A stretch of DNA of 64,000 nt from Marinobacterium nitratireducens (GTDB taxonomy: Bacteria > Pseudomonadota > Gammaproteobacteria > Pseudomonadales > Balneatricaceae). Positions 1 to 6,439 of the stretch are shown piece by piece; positions within the stretch are counted from its first letter, which is position 1, and each line of letters opens with the position of its first letter. The translations under genes and the position numbers were made by a program. Below the pieces are notes generated by a model. That model saw only the letters and a program-made list of their open reading frames with translations. It ran no database searches and had not been told where the DNA came from. The stretch covers positions 62,001 to 126,000 of the forward strand of contig NZ_BMLT01000004.1 in assembly GCF_014645375.1 (NCBI RefSeq), in the 5' to 3' direction.

Positions 1-2
1 AG

Positions 3-743
3 TTAGCAAATCTAGATTCGAATCAAGAAACTAATGGTACAACATCAACCTATGTGCCGATTGATCAGAACACATATATAGAAGATGAAAAGTTATTTTT
101 TAGTTTTTTCTGCGCTGAGTGTCTACTTAATTTCGAGACAGATTATTTTTCTCAAAACAAGCAGAAAATCTTAGCCTATGCTGAAAAAAGCATGAAGGGT
201 GACACGGGGAAGCTAGTTGCTGAGATTGGAAATTTGCTTTCGAATGAAGAAAAGTACTCCATAGATGAAAAGTTAAATCACGTAAACGAATTGTGGAATA
301 CTTTGCGCATTGTGCCAGACGAAGATATTGATAAGTGGTACGATCCGATAGACATGATATACAGAGGTGGCGGGGATTGCGAGGATTTTGCCTTGGCGAA
401 ATATGTCACGTTAAGAGCTTTAGGAGTCGAAAATGATTATCTTCTAATAGCATACATGAAAGACACGAAAATAAATGAAGCTGTAATGGTTTTATTGTAC
501 TCAAAAAGCAAGTTCACGAATGGTGACTATGAAGTATTAGATGGAAGATCGAACAGCATTGAAGCATTGACGGACAGACAGGATTTAACTCCGGTATATA
601 TGTTTAATTCGGAATACTTGTATCTTGCCGCAGGGAAACAATCAATTAGAAAAGTCGGGTCTTCTGGTCAGATATCAAAATGGACTGAATACTTATCCGC
701 TAGAGCGACGTATTATAAAAACGATACGCTAACAAAGCCGTAA
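3..743 (+). CDS. Transglutaminase-like cysteine peptidase family protein (BTLCP/LapG-like), 5' end outside window, His missing
   Basis: The frame is open from base 3, so the true start lies upstream; a GTG at 54 has no good ribosome site. The motif GGGDCEDFALAKY followed by LRALGV is the nucleophile-Cys block of bacterial transglutaminase-like cysteine peptidases (BTLCP, LapG relatives). The later block ending RQDLTPVYMFNSEYLYL matches the C-terminal part of that family. The family normally carries a catalytic His in an AHMVL motif; here the equivalent stretch is EAVMVLLY, so the His is replaced by Val, while the following Asp (VLDGRS) is kept. No signal peptide is visible in the part present. 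The stop codon lies inside attC1, as in a gene cassette, and base use is AT-rich. It is probably inactive as a protease or has another role. Family call fairly sure, activity not. Confidence 0.75.
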   Translation, partial: LANLDSNQETNGTTSTYVPIDQNTYIEDEKLFFSFFCAECLLNFETDYFSQNKQKILAYAEKSMKGDTGKLVAEIGNLLSNEEKYSIDEKLNHVNELWNTLRIVPDEDIDKWYDPIDMIYRGGGDCEDFALAKYVTLRALGVENDYLLIAYMKDTKINEAVMVLLYSKSKFTNGDYEVLDGRSNSIEALTDRQDLTPVYMFNSEYLYLAAGKQSIRKVGSSGQISKWTEYLSARATYYKNDTLTKP

Positions 744-807
744 ACTCGGACGCATTTTTCGTTCGCTACACTCACTACAAATGCGCCGGTTACGGCAAGC
801 GTTATGT
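727..807 (+). other. Integron attC recombination site 1
   Basis: An imperfect inverted repeat runs from CGCTAAC to the core GTTATGT. The outer arms TAACAAAGCCGTAAAC and GTTACGGCAAGCGTTA pair imperfectly, and an inner pair CGCATTT/AAATGCG flanks the centre. This is the layout of attC sites (R'' and R' boxes plus L boxes). The crossover point would be between G801 and T802. It ends cassette 1 and begins cassette 2. Confidence 0.85.
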
Positions 808-828
808 ATCTGGAAAAGGGAGAAAGGT

Positions 829-1125
829 ATGACGGAATATCAAGTCAGAGCAACCGGGATTGCCTGGTACAGGCGAGAAGACTATGCGCGTCTAAAGAAG
901 ATGTTTAAAGACGGCAGGAAGCTGCCCGATACATTTGATAAATGGTTGAAAGATGCTCAGGGAATTTATGACAAGCTTCAGTCAGAAGGTGCTATTGTCG
1001 AAAAAGCATATATTGACCCGGAGACGTTCCCAGAGTGGTGCAAGAAAAATGGGCACCAATTGGATGCTGCGGCACGAATGGAATATGCCAATCGGTATGT
1101 AGCTGAGAAGTATCAAACCCATTGA
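829..1125 (+). CDS. Integron cassette protein of unknown function, 98 aa
   Basis: The ATG at 829 sits 22 bases after the attC1 core and has a strong ribosome site (GGGAGAAAGG). The protein is small, soluble and charged, starting MTEYQVRATGIAWYRREDY, with a possible helical centre and a conserved-looking DPETFPEWC segment near residue 64. I see no signal peptide, membrane segment or known catalytic motif. The gene fills the space between two attC sites in the same orientation as its neighbours, the usual one-gene cassette layout. Transcription probably comes from an upstream integron promoter, since no promoter fits in the short gap. No function is proposed. Confidence 0.85.
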   Translation: MTEYQVRATGIAWYRREDYARLKKMFKDGRKLPDTFDKWLKDAQGIYDKLQSEGAIVEKAYIDPETFPEWCKKNGHQLDAAARMEYANRYVAEKYQTH

Positions 1126-1126
1126 T

Positions 1127-1210
1127 ACATAACAATAAATTAAAGTCGCCCGCAAGCGGGCTGGGACCTCAAAAGCTTCGCTTTTTCGGCCCCTTAATTG
1201 AGCGTTAGCA
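1127..1210 (+). other. Integron attC recombination site 2
   Basis: Outer arms ACATAAC-aataAATTAAAG and CTTAATT-gagCGTTAGCA pair with each other. Inside are two small hairpins, GCCCGCAAGCGGGC and AAAAGCTTCGCTTTT. The core is GTTAGCA with the crossover between G1204 and T1205. It lies immediately after the stop of the 829-1125 gene and 20 bases before the next start. Confidence 0.88.
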
Positions 1211-1229
1211 TTACCAAGGAGGCCACACA

Positions 1230-1775
1230 GTGAAGTGGGCATTTATTGATTACGAAAACATCGGATGTCTCAGCAAGGTCGATCTTGGAGCGTATAGAAA
1301 AGTTGTTCTTTTTCTCGGAGCGAAGCAACCCAAAATAGATCTTGGCGATAAAAAATATGACTCTCCAGTTGACCTGGTGCTAGTTCAGCTGAAAGCAACT
1401 CAATCCAACAATTTAGACTTCCACCTTTCATATTACCTTGGGAAGTTTGATAGCGAAGCTCCAACAGACGTCTCCTTTGAAATTATTAGCAACGATAATG
1501 GGTTCTCTCCACTTATTGCTCACATCAAAGTAAACGGCAGACCTTGTAAGCAAGTGAAAGTGCAGCCTGCTACTGATATTAAAAATAAATTAATAACCTT
1601 CATAACATCTACGCCGAAAGAAAAGCGTCCGAAGAAAGTGAATGGCCTTCGAAATTGCATTGCTACACACTTAGGTATTAACGGGAATGAAGTGGCAATT
1701 CAAAACAATTTCAATCAGTTGGTAAACCAGAAAATCATCAAGATTTCTGGTGATGAGGTTGAATATAAATGCTAA
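1230..1775 (+). CDS. PIN-like domain protein (PIN_7-type) in an integron cassette
   Basis: GTG start at 1230 with a strong AAGGAGG site at 1216-1222. The protein is 181 aa. The N-terminus MKWAFIDYENIG carries the Asp and Glu typical of NYN/PIN-like nucleases, and the later ISNDNGFSPL motif supplies another Asp in the place expected for the metal site. Residues about 45-65 (PVDLVLVQLKA) form the middle of the fold. The C-terminal 60 residues are Lys-rich, beginning KEKRPKKVNGLRN and ending in a small HTH-like tail that may bind nucleic acid. PIN-like cassettes with this opening are a recurrent integron type. It could be an RNase toxin or defence protein; no antitoxin gene is present beside it. 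The stop overlaps attC3. Confidence 0.75.
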   Translation: MKWAFIDYENIGCLSKVDLGAYRKVVLFLGAKQPKIDLGDKKYDSPVDLVLVQLKATQSNNLDFHLSYYLGKFDSEAPTDVSFEIISNDNGFSPLIAHIKVNGRPCKQVKVQPATDIKNKLITFITSTPKEKRPKKVNGLRNCIATHLGINGNEVAIQNNFNQLVNQKIIKISGDEVEYKC

Positions 1776-1839
1776 CAAGGTGCTGTTGTCGGACCGGTTT
1801 TCGCTGCGCTCAAACCAGTCGCAAAGCACGGCGTTATGT
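1770..1839 (+). other. Integron attC recombination site 3
   Basis: Arms GCTAACAAGGTGCTGTTGTC and GTCGCAAAGCACGGCGTTA are imperfect inverted complements, with inner CGGTTTTCGC and GCTCAAACCAG segments. The core is GTTATGT with the crossover between G1833 and T1834. It ends the PIN-like cassette and opens cassette 4. Confidence 0.85.
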
Positions 1840-1854
1840 TTTACGGAGTACTAG

Positions 1855-2021
1855 ATGTACACTGTCAGATGTAGCATCTTATGCAACGATAGGTGCATTT
1901 CTTGTTGCTGTTGGTTCACTTGCATTTTCAGCGAGACGCTACATTGCTATAACCGAAAAAACACAAGAGTCTGAACGTTTTGAGATTTACCATAAGCTAA
2001 TCAAAGCTGGCAGAAGGTCTC
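1855..2021 (+). pseudogene. Cassette 4 gene remnant: membrane-anchored protein, frameshifted and truncated
   Basis: After attC3 there is a good ribosome site (ACGGAG) six bases before ATG 1855, but that frame soon gives nonsense. One frame over, the peptide TLSDVASYATIGAFLVAVG continues into SLAFSARRY and ESERFEIYHKLIKAG, a plausible N-terminal membrane anchor followed by a charged helix of a kind common in cassette proteins. A single-base loss between codon 3 and the CTG at 1862 would explain the break. The frame is then cut at 2022 by the inverted end of the transposase element. No matching 3' portion or fourth attC is recognisable after the element. Confidence 0.55.
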
Positions 2022-2972
2022 GGGGTCAGGTCTTGCCTTTTGCCCTTGTCTATCAGCTTGGTACTCTTCTCCTTCGTATGAATTCTATAATCATATAATC
2101 ACCACCCGGTAAGGAGCCAAGGATGGCCAGACCGTTACGATTGGAGTTTGCAGGTGCGCTGTATCATGTGACCTCGCGAGGCAACAGACGCGAGTCAATT
2201 TACGAAACGGATGATGACAGGCGCCTGTTCCTTGATGTGCTAGACGACGTCTGTGAGACGTTCAACTGGGTATGCCATGCGTACTGCTTGATGGAGAATC
2301 ATTACCATCCGCTGATCGAAACGCCGGAAGGCAATCTGTGCCACGGTATGCGGCAGCTCAACGGTGTCTACACACAAAGGTTCAACCGGCAGCATGACCG
2401 GGTGGGTCATCTTTTGCAGGGGCGCTACAAGGCTATTTTGGTTGAGAAAGAAGCGTACCTGCTGGAGCTGGCCCGTTATATCGTGCTCAATCCCGTGCGA
2501 GCCGAGATGGTGCGCTCCGCCGTCGAATGGCCCTGGAGCAGTTATCGGGCAACGGTTGGCTACGAGCCTGACTCGAATGCGCTTTTCACAGATAGCATTC
2601 TTCTGGCGTTTGACAATCAGCGTGGCCGGGCCACCGAGTGCTATGAGCGATTTGTAGCCGAGGGCAAGCATCAACCCTCGCCATGGAACCGGCTACGCAA
2701 TCAGATCTACCTTGGCAGCGAACAGTTTGTCGATGAGATGCAAAAGCGAATTGAAAATGCAGACCGATCGCTCGAAGTTCCACTGGCTCAGCGGCGGCCA
2801 CTTGCCAAACCTCTGGACTACTACGTCAAGACGACTTCATCGCGCAACGAAGCGATTGTCAAAGCCTATGCCAGTGGCGGCTATAGTATGAAGGCATTAG
2901 GCGAGTTCTTCGGTCTACACTATTCGCGGGTAAGTCGTATTATCAGTGAAGCAAAAGGCAAGACCTGACCCC
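2022..2972 (+). mobile_element. RAYT-type transposase element with 22-bp perfect terminal inverted repeats
   Basis: The left end 2022-2043 (GGGGTCAGGTCTTGCCTTTT then GC) is the exact reverse complement of the right end 2951-2972. The element holds one transposase gene (2123-2968) whose stop codon lies inside the right end. It is inserted in the cassette 4 gene. Short related sequences (TCAGGnCTTrCCTT) recur at 4226, 5505 and 18655, suggesting past activity or rearrangement of the same family in this chromosome. Confidence 0.75.
2123..2968 (+). CDS. REP-associated tyrosine transposase (RAYT, Y1_Tnp/IS200-like family)
   Basis: The protein is 281 aa. The N-terminal domain, starting MARPLRLEFAGALYHVTSRG, is the Y1 transposase fold. 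The metal-binding HuH motif is ENHYH, with His at about 60 and 62. The candidate catalytic Tyr is near residue 119 in RYIVLNPVRAEM, and WPWSSYRA closes the domain as usual in this family. Residues about 200-281 add a C-terminal extension ending in a probable helix-turn-helix (MKALGEFFGLHYSRVSRI). The ribosome site is AAGGAG before ATG 2123. Such proteins nick and join single-stranded DNA at hairpin repeats. It appears intact. Usual relatives act on REP hairpins starting GTAG; here the flanks are a different 22-bp inverted repeat. Confidence 0.9.
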   Translation: MARPLRLEFAGALYHVTSRGNRRESIYETDDDRRLFLDVLDDVCETFNWVCHAYCLMENHYHPLIETPEGNLCHGMRQLNGVYTQRFNRQHDRVGHLLQGRYKAILVEKEAYLLELARYIVLNPVRAEMVRSAVEWPWSSYRATVGYEPDSNALFTDSILLAFDNQRGRATECYERFVAEGKHQPSPWNRLRNQIYLGSEQFVDEMQKRIENADRSLEVPLAQRRPLAKPLDYYVKTTSSRNEAIVKAYASGGYSMKALGEFFGLHYSRVSRIISEAKGKT

Positions 2973-3063
2973 GTACAGTGCTTTCTCCCTACTTTCTCCC
3001 TATTACGAATTTCCAAAAAATTTAAGAGAACCCGCCGGTTAAAACTTACCTAGGGAGCACGAA

Positions 3064-4047
3064 ATGGCGAAAGTGAACTCTGAAGAAAAGAACTGCAACG
3101 CGGCGGCTGATTTTCTGCGCCGCTTAACCAATGGCCAAATTCTCGCAATAGGCCTTATTTTCATGTTTTTAGGAATTGCATTTGCGGTAGGCGTAGAAAA
3201 GCCTTCCTTAACCGTCAAGCTATTAATTGCGGTCGTGACAGAGGTTGGATTTGCCTTCTTCATCGCTTGGGTAATTATAAGTACGGTCGACGAAAGAGAG
3301 AAGAGGAATCTTTCAGAAAAGATCGCCCGCAGTGAAGAGCGACTCAATTCAAAACTATATATATCGGCGATTCTAGATCTCGACCTCCCTTCCAAAGTAT
3401 CCGACGAGCTTTTCAACTATGTTGTAAAGTCTCGGTTTCTTAAGGAGTATCAGAAATGTCGATTCAAGCTAGAACCTATCGGAAGCTACGTGAAGATGAC
3501 TCAAGTTTTCGAAGCAGTATTTAGGAATGTAGATCATGTTTCAAACGTATTTTCGCCACCATTCGAGAGCTACGACAATCGTATTTCTGAAGTCGAAAGT
3601 GAGTATAAAGACAATTGGGGATTGAGAAAGATGACGGTTAGGTTTCAAGGTCCGGAGCAAGAAGAGTGGCACGATGAGTATGAAGTTTCAAGAGTTAACA
3701 TTAATAATGAAACACTTGCAGACAGAAGATCTAAAGAGATACTGCCAGGTGGACGGGTTAAAGTTACCATCGAGAACCTTTGCTCGAAATATGCTTCTGA
3801 TAATGAGATATTCACAAACAATTCGCTCACTGAAGTTTTATCTTTTGAGGTGCAATATGATAGCGATATTTTTGAAGTGTCATATAGGTCTATTCATCCA
3901 AGCGAAAGGATAGACGGTATTCTTGAGCATACAACTGATGGTGACTCGGTGCAGTTCACGCACCCATTTTTACCTAGTCATGGATTCATCATCTGGTGGC
4001 GCCGAAAAGACCTTTCAACACCCCAGGACGAGCCGGTAGATACCTAA
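3064..4047 (+). CDS. Membrane protein of unknown function with two N-terminal TM segments
   Basis: ATG 3064 with a GGGAG site upstream; 327 aa. Two hydrophobic segments, at about residues 25-43 (ILAIGLIFMFLGIAFAVGV) and 51-75 (LLIAVVTEVGFAFFIAWVII), are followed by a charged helix (DEREKRNLSEKIARSEERL) that could form a short coiled coil. The remaining 230 residues form a soluble, presumably cytoplasmic, domain with an acidic C-terminus. I recognise no family. It is AT-rich and lies between the transposase element and a 109-bp MITE, so it is likely acquired. The two-helix anchor plus large soluble sensor-like domain recalls some phage-defence membrane proteins, but nothing in the sequence proves this. 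Confidence 0.8.
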   Translation: MAKVNSEEKNCNAAADFLRRLTNGQILAIGLIFMFLGIAFAVGVEKPSLTVKLLIAVVTEVGFAFFIAWVIISTVDEREKRNLSEKIARSEERLNSKLYISAILDLDLPSKVSDELFNYVVKSRFLKEYQKCRFKLEPIGSYVKMTQVFEAVFRNVDHVSNVFSPPFESYDNRISEVESEYKDNWGLRKMTVRFQGPEQEEWHDEYEVSRVNINNETLADRRSKEILPGGRVKVTIENLCSKYASDNEIFTNNSLTEVLSFEVQYDSDIFEVSYRSIHPSERIDGILEHTTDGDSVQFTHPFLPSHGFIIWWRRKDLSTPQDEPVDT

Positions 4048-4056
4048 TGGAATTCC

Positions 4057-4165
4057 GGTGACAGTATACCTAATCCAATAAACCCGCTAACGCAATATTG
4101 GAGCATTATCGAGTTAGCCAAGCTTAAATCGATAATGCAATAGTATAATTAAGTATACTGTCCCC
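4057..4165. mobile_element. 109-bp MITE-like element with 18-bp terminal inverted repeats
   Basis: The left end GGTGACAGTATACCTAAT (4057-4074) and right end ATTAAGTATACTGTCCCC (4148-4165) are inverted repeats with two mismatches. Inside, GCATTATCGA (4103-4112) and TCGATAATGC (4129-4138) form a perfect 10-bp hairpin. No coding capacity. The end sequence differs from that of the RAYT element at 2022-2972, so a different transposase probably moves it. Confidence 0.7.
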
Positions 4166-4225
4166 AGAACTCCCAGAACTCTTCCAGCGGATCAGTTAAC
4201 CGGACTGAAAAAACTCCGTTTCACA

Positions 4226-4242
4226 TCAGGTCTTGCCTTTTG
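4226..4242 (+). repeat. Solo copy of RAYT element end (TCAGGTCTTGCCTTTTG)
   Basis: Seventeen bases identical to the inner part of the RAYT left end at 2022-2043, lying upstream of the PI-PLC gene. A diverged copy (TCAGGACTTACCTTTT) lies just after that gene at 5505-5520 in the same orientation, and a third (TCAGGCCTTACCTTGG) lies at 18655-18670. Confidence 0.6.
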
Positions 4243-4403
4243 TCTATTTAATAGGAGAAAAATACAATACCTAATCCCGTACTCGTAAAGATCAGGTATC
4301 ACGAAACTCAAGGGCAAGAGACTTAATCAACTTGTATTTAAATAGATATACAAGGAAAATGTTTCCCTATCCAATCATAATCAATAAAATATCAGGAGAC
4401 AGC

Positions 4404-5480
4404 ATGACTAGAACTTATTTCAGTAAACTGGTCTTAGTTTTCTCTCTAACAATACTAGGTTTAGCGGGTACCTCAACGGTGCAGGCCGGTGAGTGCAAAA
4501 CTGACCAGTACAAACACCCCAACAATATTTGTTATCGACCAGCAACCTGGATGAGAGACTTATCGCCTATAATCGGCGATCGTAGACTCACTGACATTCG
4601 TATCCCTGGTAGTCATGACGCAGGCACTTTTGATATGCCATGGGGTTCGATACCGAAGACACAGAGTCATAATTTCTTTGACCAACTGTCGGTTGGAGCG
4701 CGTTTTTTTGATATTCGACCATATTACAAAAATATTGATGAAGGATTTGTTATCCATCATGGTATCGCTGTTGCTTGGGCTACGCCCCTTAATTCGATCC
4801 TGGCAGATATCAAACGCTTCGTTTCAATGCCCGAACACCAGAGAGAGCTCGTCATACTTCAGGTCGATACTCCCCCCGATGCAAATGATCCCATGATCAT
4901 TCGACTGCATCAGGACTTGGCGAAAGCCTTCGGAGAAAGGTTGTTAATAACTAACAAAGACATGGCTGAAGCGCTTATGCCCGATGGCTCCAGAAAGTTT
5001 TACGGATGCAACAAGTCCTATCCTGTCGAAACCCCTAGTGCCTGTTCCTATAATCAACTAATCGCTAAAGGCAATATCCTGATCTTCATTCCCGATTGGA
5101 AACAAAAGAACACCGCAATTAAGGGTGCATTAGTCCATACACCAGGAATTTGGAGTAAGGACAGAGCGTTTTCCCGACGTATATACACTGAGACCTCTAA
5201 TCATAACGAACATTTCAAGAAGCTAGACGAGGCTGTTTCCGGACTGGTGCGTCAAGCTACGGATAAGTTGAGGGTCGTATACACACAGCGTATGCCGGCA
5301 TTCGGCACGAAGAATCCTGAAGGCATGGCCAAAGATGACAACCAAATTATTGCCGATCGTATATACAGCGCCAAATGGAGATCTAGAGCAATCAATATTG
5401 TGGCTTCAGATTTTGTTAATGGCTTGCCTAATTACTCTTATAACGTAATGCAGCCCGTTATCGAAATGAACAGAAAATAA
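4404..5480 (+). CDS. Secreted phosphatidylinositol-specific phospholipase C-like protein (PLC X domain)
   Basis: The ATG at 4404 is chosen because it has an AGGAG site and opens a signal peptide (MTRTYFSKLVLVFSLTILGL, cleavage after VQA near residue 30). The mature protein is about 330 aa. The IRIPGSHDAGTFD block carries His 71, and VIHHGIAVAW carries His 118/119; these are the two histidines of the PI-PLC X active site (general base and acid for cleaving the inositol phosphodiester). RELVILQVD follows in a barrel strand. Cys residues near the N-terminus (GECK, NNICY) and at about 203 and 213 could form disulfides. Export to the periplasm or outside is likely. It is AT-rich and flanked by transposon-end fragments, suggesting acquisition. 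The substrate in bacteria is uncertain. Confidence 0.82.
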   Translation: MTRTYFSKLVLVFSLTILGLAGTSTVQAGECKTDQYKHPNNICYRPATWMRDLSPIIGDRRLTDIRIPGSHDAGTFDMPWGSIPKTQSHNFFDQLSVGARFFDIRPYYKNIDEGFVIHHGIAVAWATPLNSILADIKRFVSMPEHQRELVILQVDTPPDANDPMIIRLHQDLAKAFGERLLITNKDMAEALMPDGSRKFYGCNKSYPVETPSACSYNQLIAKGNILIFIPDWKQKNTAIKGALVHTPGIWSKDRAFSRRIYTETSNHNEHFKKLDEAVSGLVRQATDKLRVVYTQRMPAFGTKNPEGMAKDDNQIIADRIYSAKWRSRAINIVASDFVNGLPNYSYNVMQPVIEMNRK

Positions 5481-5819
5481 GTCGTGATGAGAAATGCGAA
5501 AAAATCAGGACTTACCTTTTTACTCTACCTCCGACCTGAAAAAATTCCCTTTTATTTCTATCAGCGCCCCGATTAGGGAACCTGCGAACAAGCCCCATTT
5601 AGTCTCTGCGGGTCCTGAAGCCTGCAGATGCAAGTGGTGCGGCATTCCGGCGCAGTGCTCAGGGAATACCAAACTCACGGGCACTTTGGCCGTAGTCCTT
5701 TTCAAGCGCTGCAACACAGCAGATGCATACTTCAGAGCCCGCCCTTCCGGGCTTATTCGCAGGCTCCTTAGCCACCATCCACTCACCACTTCCAACCAGT
5801 CTCAACGGGCCCTCGCCAA
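5481..5819. other. Non-coding boundary between AT-rich accessory DNA and GC-rich chromosome
   Basis: No convincing gene. It contains the diverged transposon-end copy at 5505-5520 and a small GC hairpin (GCCCGCCCTTCCGGGC) near 5740. Base composition rises to the chromosomal norm across this stretch, so it likely marks the right edge of the accessory block. Confidence 0.5.
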
Positions 5820-6299
5820 TCAGCGCTCCCCCGCCAACGGCAGCGGCGCTCCGGTCTTGACCGCGCGCAGCGCGAAGTTGCTCTCGATTTCCCGCACCAT
5901 CGCCAGGGCCTGCATGCCCCGGACCCAGTCGTCGTAGTCGGCGAGGTCCGCCACCACCACTTCCAGCAGGTAATCCGCCGAGCCCGACACGGTGCTGGCG
6001 TTGATCACCGCCGGCATCTGCAGCAGCGCCTGCTCGAAGCCGTCCACCGAGCGCGCGCTGTGATCCTGCAGCTTCACCTGCACGAACACCGTCATACCGA
6101 GCCCGATCGCGCAGCGGTCCAGCTGCGGCCGATAGCCCCTGATCACACCCTCGGCTTCCAGCCGGCGCAGACGCCGCAGGCAGGGCGACGGAGACAGCGC
6201 CACCGCCTCGGCGATATCGGCGTTGCTCAGGCGGCCATCGCGCTGCAGGGCACCAAGAATCTTGCGGTCGGTGGAATCGATACTGGGGACTTTTACCAT
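5820..6299 (-). CDS. Lrp/AsnC-family transcriptional regulator
   Basis: Start taken at 6299 (MVKVPSIDSTDRKIL); a longer reading upstream has no family match. The protein is 159 aa, the usual Lrp size. The N-terminal HTH (residues about 8-50: LDRKIL-type start, LSNADIAEAVALSPSPCLRRL) is followed by VIRGYRPQLD and the RAM/AsnC ligand-sensing domain, with a GSADYLLEVVV strand near residue 110. These proteins form dimers to octamers and answer to amino acids. It is divergent from the EamA transporter at 6440, so it most likely controls that gene, perhaps with an exported amino acid or related metabolite as effector. The ligand cannot be read from sequence. Confidence 0.9.
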   Translation of the reverse strand: MVKVPSIDSTDRKILGALQRDGRLSNADIAEAVALSPSPCLRRLRRLEAEGVIRGYRPQLDRCAIGLGMTVFVQVKLQDHSARSVDGFEQALLQMPAVINASTVSGSADYLLEVVVADLADYDDWVRGMQALAMVREIESNFALRAVKTGAPLPLAGER

Positions 6300-6439
6300 C
6301 TTGATACATTCTGCCAATCGAAAATAACTTTGAGCAATTATCGACCCCAAGTAACGCCATTCACAAGCCACAAAGCAAGAATCGCCCTGCTGCCCTGGCG
6401 GATAATAGCGTCATCAAGCGGCTGACGAGGCACGGCGAC

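Noticed and set aside
1769..2098. Intact 109-residue cassette gene running from attC3 into the transposase leader
   Set aside because: It begins inside attC3 without a ribosome site in frame and its last 25 residues are encoded by the mobile element.
4084..4117. Fourth attC site (CGCTAAC...GTTAGCC)
   Set aside because: Only about 34 bp, lacks the second pair of boxes, and lies inside the MITE-like element whose own inverted ends explain the symmetry.
5494..5937. 147-codon plus-strand frame at the accessory/chromosome boundary
   Set aside because: Composition is not protein-like, no ribosome site, and it runs into the opposite-strand Lrp regulator.
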